A DNA stretch of 64,000 nucleotides, from contig CAKMJS010000054.1 of assembly GCA_927405585.1 (NCBI GenBank), positions 1 through 64,000 of the forward strand. Direction: 5' to 3'. Of this stretch, positions 9,205 through 18,441 are shown one piece after another (positions within the stretch are counted from its first letter, which is position 1; each line of letters opens with the position of its first letter). A program made the position numbers and the translations under genes. Source of the DNA: an uncultured Desulfosporosinus sp. (lineage in GTDB: Bacteria > Bacillota > Desulfitobacteriia > Desulfitobacteriales > Desulfitobacteriaceae). The notes beneath the pieces were generated by a model. That model saw only the letters and a program-made list of their open reading frames with translations. It did not search any database and was not told the DNA's origin.

Positions 9205-9277
9205 AAGTACAGGCACCTCCCATCTTTACTAATATACTCAAGTAAAGATAAAAGGTGTCCCAGAAAACGCATTGTTA

Positions 9278-11101
9278 TTATTTCCCTGTTAATGTCTTAG
9301 AGTATCGTACACGAGAAGTGTGATCTAAGAATTTCTTGCGGAGACGAACGCTTTTAGGCGTAATTTCTACCAGTTCATCATCGTTAATAAACTCTAAAGA
9401 TTGCTCCAACGAGAATTCTCTCGGCTTATCGAGGCGCAAGGCTTCATCGGCTGAACTGGTGCGCATATTTGTGAGCTGTTTTTTCTTACATACGTTCACT
9501 TCGATATCTTGTTCACGTTTATTTTCTCCAACAATCATACCTGCATACACATGGAGGCCTGGGTCGACAAACAATACTCCTCTATCCTGAGCCGAATAAA
9601 GCCCGTAAGCGTTGGTTTCTCCCTCTTCAAAAGCAATGAGGGCGCCACGATTTCGACCAGGGATATCTCCTTTATAGGGTTCATACCCTAAGAACACATG
9701 GCTCATCATTCCTTCACCCCGTGTCTCAGATAAGAAGTCCCCACGGAAGCCAATCAGCCCACGTGCCGGAATTCTAAATTCAAGTCGGAGATGTGTAGCC
9801 GAAAGGCTTGTCATATTAGCCATTTCCGCTTTTCGCTTGCCCAGAAGCTCCATGATCGAACCCAGTGCACTTTCGTGTAGGTCACAGATTAGAAACTCGA
9901 TCGGTTCGCATTTGACACCATCGATCGTTTTATAGATAACCTCGGGTTTAGAAACTTGGAGTTCATACCCTTCCCGACGCATGTTTTCGATCAGAATTGA
10001 GAGGTGAAGTTCTCCTCTACCCGATACTTGAAAACAATCTGCAGAGTCGGTTTCTTCGACTCGTAAGCTAACATTCGTCTCGACTTCTTTCCAAAGACGT
10101 TCGCGAATTTTCCGAGAAGTTACAAAATGACCTTCTCGTCCGGCGAACGGACTGTTATTAACCATGAAATTCATTGACAAAGTGGGTTCATCTACTTCGA
10201 TGGTTGGTAGGGCTTCAGGTGATATAGAACAAGCAACCGTTTCTCCGATATTAGCACTGGAAAGTCCAGTCAGTGCCACAATTTCACCGGCGGATGCTTC
10301 GGGAACGTCTAGCCGTTTAAGTCCTTCAAAGATCATAACTTTACCGACTTTAACTCGTTCGAAACTCTCATCTCGCTTAATTAAGGTGACACTTTCGTTT
10401 TGATGGATCGTTCCACGAACAATTCTACCCACTGCAATTTTTCCGACATAATCATCGTAGTCAAGAGTGGTGACAAGCATCTGAAAAGGAGCCTCGAGAT
10501 CGACAACAGGGGCTGGAATGTGTTCCATGATCACCGAAAAAAGAGGCGCTAACGTGGCTTCCAGAGCGTCGTGAGCGAGTCCTGCAGTTCCTGCCCTCGC
10601 TGAGGCATAAACAACTGGGAAATCTAGCTGATGGTCTTCTGCACCCAGCTCAATAAAGAGATCAAGTACTTCATCAACCACTTCATCTGGACGAGCGTCC
10701 GGTCGGTCAATCTTATTAATCACTACAATTGGTATGAGTTTAAGTTCTAAGGCTTTTCTTAACACAAAACGGGTTTGGGGCATGGGTCCTTCAAATGAAT
10801 CAACAATGAGGAGTACCCCATTGACCATTTGTAAGACACGTTCAACCTCTCCCCCGAAGTCAGCATGTCCTGGAGTATCAATTATATTGATCTTTGTTCC
10901 TTGCCAGTGAACGGAGGTGTTTTTAGATAAAATGGTAATTCCACGTTCACGTTCTAAATCATTGGAATCCATGACGCGTTCAATAACTTGTTGGTTAGCT
11001 CTGAAGGTTCCACTTTGTTTTAGCATGACATCTACAAGCGTCGTCTTCCCATGATCAACGTGAGCGATAATTGCAATGTTTCTTAAATTTCGAGTTTCCA
11101 T
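9278..11101 (-). CDS. typA: ribosome-associated GTPase TypA/BipA
   Basis: A 607-residue translational GTPase related to EF-G. It aids 50S assembly and growth under stress or cold. G1 is AHVDHGKTT, G2 lies in RGITI, G3 is DTPGHADFGGE and G4 is NKIDR. Domains V and the BipA-specific C-terminal domain follow, with SVRLRKKFLD near the end. Length is typical. The ribosome binding site AAAGGAA is somewhat distant (about 13 bases). A hairpin separates it from hfq upstream, so it may have its own promoter. Confidence 0.95.
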   Translation of the reverse strand: METRNLRNIAIIAHVDHGKTTLVDVMLKQSGTFRANQQVIERVMDSNDLERERGITILSKNTSVHWQGTKINIIDTPGHADFGGEVERVLQMVNGVLLIVDSFEGPMPQTRFVLRKALELKLIPIVVINKIDRPDARPDEVVDEVLDLFIELGAEDHQLDFPVVYASARAGTAGLAHDALEATLAPLFSVIMEHIPAPVVDLEAPFQMLVTTLDYDDYVGKIAVGRIVRGTIHQNESVTLIKRDESFERVKVGKVMIFEGLKRLDVPEASAGEIVALTGLSSANIGETVACSISPEALPTIEVDEPTLSMNFMVNNSPFAGREGHFVTSRKIRERLWKEVETNVSLRVEETDSADCFQVSGRGELHLSILIENMRREGYELQVSKPEVIYKTIDGVKCEPIEFLICDLHESALGSIMELLGKRKAEMANMTSLSATHLRLEFRIPARGLIGFRGDFLSETRGEGMMSHVFLGYEPYKGDIPGRNRGALIAFEEGETNAYGLYSAQDRGVLFVDPGLHVYAGMIVGENKREQDIEVNVCKKKQLTNMRTSSADEALRLDKPREFSLEQSLEFINDDELVEITPKSVRLRKKFLDHTSRVRYSKTLTGK

Positions 11102-11182
11102 AGTTGGGTTGAGTTCCTTTCTTTCACCAATATAAAAGCATATGACTTTAAGATATCACAAATGACGAGTGAATTCAAGAGA

Positions 11183-11219
11183 AAGAACTAAGTTCGGTAT
11201 GTTACCAAACTTAGTTCTT
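11183..11219 (-). terminator. terminator after hfq
   Basis: A 12-bp stem (11183-11194 with 11208-11219) is extended by further pairs toward the loop. A T-rich tail follows on the minus strand. Confidence 0.7.
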
Positions 11220-11255
11220 CATGTTTCGAGCTTAGCCTGATTATGGGTTTTATGC

Positions 11256-11510
11256 CTAAGAATTAGTAGTCGTTTCTCCAGCGCTTGCAGCCATAAAGTT
11301 AATCGGGCGAATCGGCATAACGGTCGAAATAGCATGTTTATAGACCATCTGTTGCCTACCTTCAAACTCAATAACCACTGTGAAGTTATCAAAGCCTTTG
11401 ATAAGTCCCTTAAGTTGAAATCCGTTAACCAAGTAAATAGTCACCGGAAGATTTTCCTTACGTACCTGATTGAGAAAGGTATCTTGTAAATTGATGGGCG
11501 ATTTATTCAT
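11256..11510 (-). CDS. hfq: RNA chaperone Hfq
   Basis: An 84-residue Sm-like protein that forms hexamers and binds small RNAs and mRNAs. The Sm1 motif spans about residues 12-45 ([30 protein letters not shown] in part) and Sm2 contains YKHAIST. Hydrophobic and Gln residues typical of the proximal RNA face are present (NLQDTFLNQ). GGAGG lies before the ATG. It directly follows miaA, the most conserved hfq context in bacteria, and is closed by its own terminator. Confidence 0.96.
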   Translation of the reverse strand: MNKSPINLQDTFLNQVRKENLPVTIYLVNGFQLKGLIKGFDNFTVVIEFEGRQQMVYKHAISTVMPIRPINFMAASAGETTTNS

Positions 11511-11544
11511 ATATTTACCTCCATCACCTTATATTTCTACTTTA

Positions 11545-12489
11545 CTATTCTACACGAGTTTGACATGCTCTGCAAGTCTTGACCAGCTCTCTGAGTAATA
11601 CGTCGGAATCTGTTTCAGTATTATACCAACTGATCCGAGGATCACGACGAAACCAGGTCATTTGACGCTTAGCAAAATGTCGAGTATCTCTTTGTAGCAA
11701 TCGAAGCATTTCAGGTTGTGTGACAAGCCCTTTTATGTGCCAAATAGCATGACGATAACCAATGCTTTGAAAGGGTTTTAAGGTCGATGAATATCCGGAG
11801 TTTAAGAGCGTTAGTGTTTCTTCGATTAAGCCTTGAGAGAGCATAGTAATACAACGTTGATTGATTCGCTCATAAATGACTTCACGTGAAGCAGTTAGCC
11901 CAATATAGAGAATCGACGGATCCAATATCATGTATTCATTATCCCGGAATTGACGTTGACTCGATAAGGTACTACCGGTTAACTCAAAGACTTCAAGCGC
12001 ACGAATAATTCGAAAAACATCGTTGGGGTGCAACTGCTGTGCTGTTTCAGGGTCCCGCCCCCTCAACTCCTCATGCAGAGCTAGGTTCCCGAGTAATTGG
12101 GAAAATTCATGCCATTTGGCTCGTATTTCATCCGAGCCTTGTTGAGAGAAATCGTAAGGGTCGAGCAATGAACGAATATAAAGTCCTGTCCCCCCGACCA
12201 CGATTGGAACATGTCCACGACTTCTAATTTCATTAATTAAGGCTGTAGCTTTCACCTTAAACTGGGCTGCCGAAAACGGCTCTGAGGGATCTAAATAGTT
12301 AATAAGGTGGTGTGGGATGAGTTGTAGTTCAGCTTCAGAAGGTTTGGCTGAACCAATATCAAGTTCTTTATATATTTGGACGGAGTCCCCAGAAATTATT
12401 TCCCCGCCTACTTCCTGGGCTAGGGCAATTCCAAGCGACGTCTTACCGACAGCGGTCGGGCCGATAATAATGATCAGTGGATACACCAT
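11545..12489 (-). CDS. miaA: tRNA dimethylallyltransferase MiaA
   Basis: It transfers a dimethylallyl group to N6 of A37 in tRNAs reading UNN codons; MiaB, also in this window, then methylthiolates that base. The P-loop is GPTAVGKTSL at about residues 9-18 of the preferred form. Other signatures are SGDSVQIYKELDIGSAKP, VGGTGLYI and FRRDPRISWY near the end. The ATG at 12489 is chosen for its GGGGG box; two earlier in-frame start codons at 12501 and 12504 overlap the upstream methyltransferase end. Tight spacing suggests one operon with mutL, the methyltransferase and hfq. Confidence 0.95.
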   Translation of the reverse strand: MVYPLIIIIGPTAVGKTSLGIALAQEVGGEIISGDSVQIYKELDIGSAKPSEAELQLIPHHLINYLDPSEPFSAAQFKVKATALINEIRSRGHVPIVVGGTGLYIRSLLDPYDFSQQGSDEIRAKWHEFSQLLGNLALHEELRGRDPETAQQLHPNDVFRIIRALEVFELTGSTLSSQRQFRDNEYMILDPSILYIGLTASREVIYERINQRCITMLSQGLIEETLTLLNSGYSSTLKPFQSIGYRHAIWHIKGLVTQPEMLRLLQRDTRHFAKRQMTWFRRDPRISWYNTETDSDVLLRELVKTCRACQTRVE

Positions 12490-12500
12490 ACCAACCCCCA

Positions 12501-13301
12501 TCAAATAGAAATAACGCCATAATCGACCGGACTGTACTGCCCTCCAAGTAGTATATCAAACCCCAGACGCCGGAATTCTGAACTGTTTTTACGTTCTTTG
12601 AGAATAACCCGTTTACGAGCTACCCGACAGGCCTCTAATACAGCCTCCTGATCGAGTGGATTATGATCTGACCACAAGTGTAAGGGTAGCATAGAGTCAG
12701 ATTGTCTACAGGTGCGGCGAAACATTGGATCTAAATAGACCACATCGACCGATCGAGAGGGGATTTGCTTTAAGTACTCACGGTGTTCTCCCCATCGAAC
12801 TACGATATGCTTAGAAGCTCGTGTTAAAGCATTCCATGCCGCTTGCTTATCTTTGTTCTTAACGTTTTGAGGGATTTCCGAAAAATGATTTAAACCATCA
12901 CTCACAAACGCAGCTAATATTGGAGATTGTTCGATCCCGAGAACGCTTCCCCTTTCACCGACAGCCCATGCCCCAATCAGAGCATCCGTGCCTAAACCCA
13001 GTGTAGCATCAATTAAAGAATCGCCAGGCTGTAGTTGTGTTGCTTCGAGATATCGGTCTGTTCCTCCTCGCAGGAGATTGATGAGTCGTATAAGGGCCAT
13101 ACTTGGATGAAAGGATAGATGATTTACACCATTCGTCAAGAAAACGCCTCGACGCGTTATTGTGAGGTCTGGCACCTCTTCTTCCCCACCCCTTGTTGTG
13201 GTCCAGTTGCATCCCGGTTGTTGTTGAAACCACGCGAATCTTTTTAGGAGTTCAGCATCGGAATGCGTTATCTTAATGAGGATAGGTTTTTCCTTGAACA
13301 T
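12501..13301 (-). CDS. class I SAM-dependent methyltransferase, RsmJ-like
   Basis: A 266-residue methyltransferase resembling the RsmJ (16S rRNA m2G1516) family. Motif I is DATLGLGTDALIGA (about residues 98-111), and motif IV is LDPMF, as in RsmJ. The N-terminal region carries DLTITRRGVFLTNGVNHLSFHP. The rRNA target is inferred from family resemblance; many Firmicute members are untested. It lies between mutL and miaA and touches the miaA start, so co-expression is likely. The ATG has a nearby GAGGCTC box. Confidence 0.75.
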   Translation of the reverse strand: MFKEKPILIKITHSDAELLKRFAWFQQQPGCNWTTTRGGEEEVPDLTITRRGVFLTNGVNHLSFHPSMALIRLINLLRGGTDRYLEATQLQPGDSLIDATLGLGTDALIGAWAVGERGSVLGIEQSPILAAFVSDGLNHFSEIPQNVKNKDKQAAWNALTRASKHIVVRWGEHREYLKQIPSRSVDVVYLDPMFRRTCRQSDSMLPLHLWSDHNPLDQEAVLEACRVARKRVILKERKNSSEFRRLGFDILLGGQYSPVDYGVISI

Positions 13302-13356
13302 AGAGCCTCCTCACAGAAAGTATGCCCGTGTAAGAGTGCACACAAACTTCTGCAGA

Positions 13357-15279
13357 TTATGTACGGTAAAAGCGTTTTTCCAACTCTTGTCTGGTCATTT
13401 TAACCATAGTTGGGCGTCCATGTGGACAGGTATACGGATTAGCACTTCGGCCAAGTAGCGCTATAAGCTGTTCCATTTCAAGTAACGAAAGTGAGTCTTG
13501 TGCCTTAATGGACTCTTTACAGGCTAATAGATAAATCCACTCTTCTAATAATCTTTCAATGGTCGGTGAAGAATTCTTCTGTAAGACCTCTTCAATAAAC
13601 TGACGCAGAAGTCTGTCTGCTGGGATTGTTCCTGTCTGAACGGGTACACCCCGTAAAAGGTAAGTTCGCTCACCAAATTGTTCGAGGATAAATCCCATTT
13701 CGGTAAGATTCCATAAGTTTTCTAGCACCACCTGTTCTTCCTGAAGAGTAAACTCCATAGAAAGTGGAATTAGAAGCGTCTGACTAGAATGTTCGGCTTG
13801 TCTGAACTGGGCAAACAGACGCTCATAGTTAATCCGCTCGTGAGCAGCATGTTGGTCAATCATCAAGAGGACTTCACCGTCAGTCGTTAAGATATAGGTG
13901 TTGAATACTTGCGCCAAAGGCCAGATATGAGCCAGTGTATCCTTCGTGACTGGTTCAGACTCGCAAGGGGGGTTGTTTTGAGAAATAGAAGCCTCTTGGA
14001 GATTTGACGTAACTAAGGCTTCTTGACTCATTTCAGAGACAGGACTCTGAAATAAGTCAATTTCATGCACTGGTAAGTATAGTTTTGCTTGGTCAAAGAT
14101 TTCAGGTCTGAGGGGTTCTATCTCAGGGACACTGCCAGTAAGTGGTGCTTTAGTCTCCTGATATTCCCCTCCAGCTTTGGAGTTCCCTAAAACAACGGAT
14201 ACGACAGAGCGTGGAGAATTTTTAAACGAGAAGGCAGCTTTAGGTTCGTGTGTTGAAGGGAGTTTATCTTGAAACGAGCGTAAAGGTTTATTTTTGATGA
14301 GGGTTTGATAGACAGCTTGTGTGATAAACGGTGCTAAGGCTTGCTCATGTTTAAAGCGTACATCCATTTTTGTGGGGTGAACATTAACATCATACTCTGA
14401 GGGCGGAATATGCAGATGAAATACCACGACAGGATGAAGTTTGTTTGGAATGATTGTGTGATAGCCTTCCTCTAGAGCCCGGTTTAAAAACGGTGAGCGT
14501 ACAATTCGCCCGTTAATCATAAATGTCTGGGTTTGCTTGGATGATCGAACCAGATCTGGTGGACTGATAAACCCCTCAATTTGCCAATCATCTTGTTGAG
14601 CGTTGATCGGTATAAGCTGCCGAGCCATCGTATGACCGAGGATTGCACCAATCGTTTCTCGTAAATCTCCGCGACCGGACGTTTGTAAAACGACTTGGTG
14701 AGGATGTGTTAACGAAAAAGCAATCTCTGGATGTGCAAGAGCAATTCGCCCAATAGTATCGCTGATAAGGCCAAATTCTGTCGGGGTGGATTTTAGAAAC
14801 TTCAAGCGAACCGGTGTATTAAAAAAAAGATTGCGTATCGTGACGGTCGTTCCAACTGGGCACCCCACTTCTGAAAATTCCGCTTGCTCTCCACCTCTAA
14901 GCTTAAGGCTTAAGCCAGCCACCTCATCGGCAGGACGTGAGGATATTTCCATCTCGGAAACTGATGCAATGCTCGGTAAGGCTTCCCCTCTGAAACCGAG
15001 AGTTCGTAAATGGTCAAGATCTTCAATCTGATGGATCTTACTAGTTGCATGGCGAATTACGGCTAACGGCAAATCATCAATCGCGATCCCGCAACCGTCA
15101 TCTCTCACCCGAATTAACGGAATACCGTTCCCTTCAATGGTTATGTCAATCCGTTCTGCCCCCGCGTCGATCGCGTTTTCAACCAACTCCTTGACGACAG
15201 ACGCTGGGCGTTCCACAACCTCTCCTGCGGCAATTTGGTTGGCCGAGTGCGAATCAAGAATATGAATCACCGGTGTCAA
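13357..15279 (-). CDS. mutL: DNA mismatch repair protein MutL
   Basis: A 640-residue mismatch-repair ATPase. N-terminal GHKL motifs are ELVENAIDAG, RDDGCGI and TLGFRGEALPSIASV. The C-terminal domain carries the endonuclease metal motif DQHAAHERINYE and a CPHGRP motif, so this MutL should nick DNA itself, as in bacteria without MutH. The linker around residues 330-440 is variable. The TTG start overlaps the end of the deacetylase gene by four bases. mutS is about 3 kb upstream on the same strand, separated by the hydantoinase and deacetylase genes. Confidence 0.96.
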   Translation of the reverse strand: MTPVIHILDSHSANQIAAGEVVERPASVVKELVENAIDAGAERIDITIEGNGIPLIRVRDDGCGIAIDDLPLAVIRHATSKIHQIEDLDHLRTLGFRGEALPSIASVSEMEISSRPADEVAGLSLKLRGGEQAEFSEVGCPVGTTVTIRNLFFNTPVRLKFLKSTPTEFGLISDTIGRIALAHPEIAFSLTHPHQVVLQTSGRGDLRETIGAILGHTMARQLIPINAQQDDWQIEGFISPPDLVRSSKQTQTFMINGRIVRSPFLNRALEEGYHTIIPNKLHPVVVFHLHIPPSEYDVNVHPTKMDVRFKHEQALAPFITQAVYQTLIKNKPLRSFQDKLPSTHEPKAAFSFKNSPRSVVSVVLGNSKAGGEYQETKAPLTGSVPEIEPLRPEIFDQAKLYLPVHEIDLFQSPVSEMSQEALVTSNLQEASISQNNPPCESEPVTKDTLAHIWPLAQVFNTYILTTDGEVLLMIDQHAAHERINYERLFAQFRQAEHSSQTLLIPLSMEFTLQEEQVVLENLWNLTEMGFILEQFGERTYLLRGVPVQTGTIPADRLLRQFIEEVLQKNSSPTIERLLEEWIYLLACKESIKAQDSLSLLEMEQLIALLGRSANPYTCPHGRPTMVKMTRQELEKRFYRT

Positions 15280-16610
15280 AATTCGCTCAGTCCTTCTTTC
15301 TTATTCCAAACGGTTAGTTTATCGTGAAGCTGGTTTTGTAATAAACCGTTTGCATTATCGGCACTATGATGGTGTAGATGGTCCCAAAGGTCATAGCCCG
15401 CTTGCTCACACGCTGAGCAGGCTTGAAACGGAATTCTCACTAACCCAGACTTCTGAGACGAAAGCGAACTTTCAATATACACGGTTCCACCGCACTCGCT
15501 ACACTCTCGAATGTAATCATGTCGGGTTTCTTGGAATCCTTCCGTATCATAATAGATCGAATGAGGATTATAAATCCATTTCCCTTTGGGAAAATAGGTT
15601 TTGCTTTGGCTTGTAAAACGGGGTTGAATGGTTTGGTGCTGATGCTTGAGTGCTTCAAAATACGGCTTTAAAGCAGCCAGAGATAAAGCCGGGCTATCTT
15701 GTTTTTGTGGTTCATGGACATGATGGTAATCTTCTCCGGCTAGCGCAAGTAGTATTGCTAGATTGACATAGGGTAGTGCCCCTTCGATCGAATAACCACC
15801 TTCCAGCACGGCTAAATCCGGCCGGAGCAGTTCGGTAATCCGACCGTACCCGTTGGCAGTGAGCTTCATCGCTCCTAGTGGGTCCGTGAAATGATTGTCC
15901 TGTCCGGCTGAATTTATAATAAGCTCAGGGGCAAACGCTTTAAGTCTCGGTAACACCCAGTTCTCTAAAACGTAGAGATACCCCTCATCTCCTGTCCCGG
16001 GCGGAAGAGGAATGTTTAACGTCTGATCCCAAGCATTAGGACCCCCTTTTTCATTAACAAACCCCGTGCCAGGATAGATTGTGCGTCCGTCTTGATGGAG
16101 GGAAATGAACAAAACATTGGGATCGTGATAAAAGATATCTTGGGTTCCGTCTCCATGATGAACGTCAGTATCAACAATTGCGATCTTCTTAATGCCAAAA
16201 CGAGCCCTCAAATGATTGACAAGGATAGCCTCATAGTTAAGCGTGCAAAACCCACGATTTCCCCAAACCGTTGCCCCGGAATGATGCCCAGGAGGACGCG
16301 CAAGGACAAAGCCATTCGCTATATCGCCGCGGACGCGTGCTTCACCAAGTAAAATAGCACTCCCTGCAGCAATCAGGTGGGGATCTAACGAATCCTTATA
16401 CGATCCAGGGTTTGGAAATATAGCTTGGGTCCGTAACCCCTGATGGAGCGTAGCAACCCGTGGTGAATACTGTTTGATTTGGGGTAAATCCAGAATACCT
16501 TCTTCAAATAGTTGCTCCTGAGTATAGAGGAGACGTTCTTCTCGTTCGGGATGGGATTCTCCAAGTGACCAATCGAAGGCTGGGAAAAACAAAATTCCAG
16601 TTCGTTTCAT
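15276..16610 (-). CDS. histone-deacetylase-family protein with C-terminal Cys4 domain
   Basis: A 444-residue member of the arginase/deacetylase fold (AcuC/HDAC type). Catalytic features are H109-H110, the zinc ligands D149 and H151 (DTDVHHGDG) and D238, and Y273 (EGGYS). Known relatives deacetylate acetyl-lysine proteins, polyamines or small acetylated compounds; the substrate here is unknown. After the roughly 310-residue catalytic domain comes an extension with C370-x2-C373 and C398-x2-C401, probably a zinc ribbon, then a His-rich stretch. It overlaps the hydantoinase gene by ATGA and mutL by four bases, so translation of all three is likely coupled. Confidence 0.85.
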   Translation of the reverse strand: MKRTGILFFPAFDWSLGESHPEREERLLYTQEQLFEEGILDLPQIKQYSPRVATLHQGLRTQAIFPNPGSYKDSLDPHLIAAGSAILLGEARVRGDIANGFVLARPPGHHSGATVWGNRGFCTLNYEAILVNHLRARFGIKKIAIVDTDVHHGDGTQDIFYHDPNVLFISLHQDGRTIYPGTGFVNEKGGPNAWDQTLNIPLPPGTGDEGYLYVLENWVLPRLKAFAPELIINSAGQDNHFTDPLGAMKLTANGYGRITELLRPDLAVLEGGYSIEGALPYVNLAILLALAGEDYHHVHEPQKQDSPALSLAALKPYFEALKHQHQTIQPRFTSQSKTYFPKGKWIYNPHSIYYDTEGFQETRHDYIRECSECGGTVYIESSLSSQKSGLVRIPFQACSACEQAGYDLWDHLHHHSADNANGLLQNQLHDKLTVWNKKEGLSEF

Positions 16611-18283
16611 ACGTGTATCCTCCCAATCACACCAGGCCGCAGATGAACGGCCCCGCGGACAATTTGACCCACGGTTTTATATCCCTTAACAATTGGGAAG
16701 AAATCGAAGGGCTCTTTTTCCACGTCTTCAAGCGTCATGCCATAGGATTTAGCCATCTGCTGTGCGAGAGTATCTAGAAAGCTCTCGACCTCGCGATGAG
16801 GACGTAGTGTACCAGACCATGTCCCCTGTTCTCCAGTTTCTTCGACTCGATAGCGCTTCATATAGGTGTCTAGATGAAGTGTGCAATCCATGGTTGGTTT
16901 GGCCATCGCCGCACCCAAGGCATTAGAGACTTCCGGATAAAGTCCCAGCAGAACAGAAGTCTTAAGTCGTTTTTTCAGAGCGACTGCCATCCCTCGAGCG
17001 CCTCCTCCGCTGACCAGTGTTTGGAAGGTATGGCTTTCTTGGGGATGGAGAACCTCCCAAACTTTATACGCTGGTTCCTCTTGCCACTCTTGCTTCAGGG
17101 AATCAACAGCCGCAGCGATTTTCTCAGAGACACTATCAATAATTGCCGAGGCCAGCTCCTGCAGACATTCGTGTGTTCGGCGTTCCACGGGCAGTAGCGT
17201 GGCAAGGCCCTCTTCTGCCAAACGCTCATTTCCATAATCAATCAACCCCAGATAACGCATCGCATCGGTGGGAGTGGGTAGGGTCCCTCCCAAACAATAG
17301 GCGGGTCCTAGTCGGTAGCTTTCTAGAACAAACCCCTGATCTGTGGTTCGGATGGCGGAGTCCCCACCTACCGGTATTGAACGGACCGCGAGTGAACGAA
17401 CAAGTGTTGAATAAGGTCCGATTTTAGCGCCTTTGGAACTGAGTAATGGGACACCGGAAAGAACGAGACCAATATCGGTGGTCGTTCCGCCAATATCAAC
17501 GATGATAGTCGAAGCAGTGGGTTCATTTTGGGTCAGTGCGGCAAGGATACTCGCCGCTGGACCAGAGTAGATGGATTCAATAGGCCGAAGCTTGGCAATC
17601 GGTACAATCCCGCCATCCGCCTTTAAAATAGAAATCGGTGCCAAAATTTTTCTGGCGGATATGGCACTTTGTAACTGCTGGGCAAAGTCATAATATATGT
17701 CGGTAACGCCGAGATTAAGATATGTAGTCAGACTACGCCTATGAAAATTTGCTTGTCCCCAAGTGTGACCAAAAGCAATGCGTAAAGAGGGATTAATTCT
17801 CCTCAAATAGGTTGCCAGTTGTTCCTCATGAAGACTGTTTCGATGTGAGAACTTACCTACAATAGCTACGTTGGCTGGGTTCTCACGAAGATGTAGCGTT
17901 AGAAGCTTTTCCCATTCAGTTGGATCCGTTGGTTCAGTTTCACGACCCCGAAAATCCATTTCTCCAGAAAGCTCATGATAACTAACGGGCCAAGGGAGAG
18001 CATCAATTCTCATGCCATTTCCTGAAAATAATAACATTTCAATGGGAGGGATTCGGTTTTGGAGAATAGCGTTGGTGACGAGTGTTGTGCTCACCGTTAT
18101 CTGGTTCAGCGCTTGTTCATCTGGGATAGCTAACTTGTCAAAGGCCTCCATGAGTGTTTCCACTAAGTTGTCAGACTGGGTGGGTACTTTGGCTGTCCGT
18201 TCAATATGGTTATCGTGAATAAACACAGCGTCAGTATAGGTCCCACCCACATCGATCCCTACTCGATTAGGAATATTAGACAC
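16607..18283 (-). CDS. hydantoinase/oxoprolinase family protein
   Basis: An ATP-dependent amidohydrolase-family protein of about 560 residues, related to the HyuA subunit of N-methylhydantoinase and oxoprolinase. The N-terminal nucleotide motif is GIDVGGTYTDAVF. A second is IIVDIGGTTTDIGLV. The C-terminal part has LVSGGGARGMAVA and LGAAMA. No HyuB-like gene lies beside it, so it may be a stand-alone member; the substrate is unknown. The start is uncertain: GTG at 18283 overlaps its AAGGGG site, GTG at 18319 has none, and an ATT at 18274 is better spaced. Its stop overlaps the deacetylase ATG. Confidence 0.8.
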   Translation of the reverse strand: MSNIPNRVGIDVGGTYTDAVFIHDNHIERTAKVPTQSDNLVETLMEAFDKLAIPDEQALNQITVSTTLVTNAILQNRIPPIEMLLFSGNGMRIDALPWPVSYHELSGEMDFRGRETEPTDPTEWEKLLTLHLRENPANVAIVGKFSHRNSLHEEQLATYLRRINPSLRIAFGHTWGQANFHRRSLTTYLNLGVTDIYYDFAQQLQSAISARKILAPISILKADGGIVPIAKLRPIESIYSGPAASILAALTQNEPTASTIIVDIGGTTTDIGLVLSGVPLLSSKGAKIGPYSTLVRSLAVRSIPVGGDSAIRTTDQGFVLESYRLGPAYCLGGTLPTPTDAMRYLGLIDYGNERLAEEGLATLLPVERRTHECLQELASAIIDSVSEKIAAAVDSLKQEWQEEPAYKVWEVLHPQESHTFQTLVSGGGARGMAVALKKRLKTSVLLGLYPEVSNALGAAMAKPTMDCTLHLDTYMKRYRVEETGEQGTWSGTLRPHREVESFLDTLAQQMAKSYGMTLEDVEKEPFDFFPIVKGYKTVGQIVRGAVHLRPGVIGRIHV

Positions 18284-18299
18284 CCCCTTATTCGGTACG

Positions 18300-18436
18300 A
18301 AGTTTGAGGTTCGATGCACGATCTTTAAAACCGAACATCACTTCGAACTTCGACTTTAACTTTGGAACAGGTCCACTAACATCGACTTACTCAACTCAGA
18401 ATTCGCGTTACAATTTCGAACCTCGAACTTCGAACC
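18300..18436. repeat. TTCGAA-rich degenerate repeat between mutS and hydantoinase
   Basis: On the minus strand the heptamer RGTTCGA occurs in tandem near 18415-18436, and again near 18339-18354 and 18306-18314. The stretch does not code for a clear protein and separates two otherwise close genes. Confidence 0.5.
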
Positions 18437-18441
18437 TTGAT

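Noticed and set aside
18300-18436. LexA operators near TTCGAAC words
   Set aside because: The arms lack the spaced CGAAC-N4-GTTCG form; they are direct heptamer repeats.
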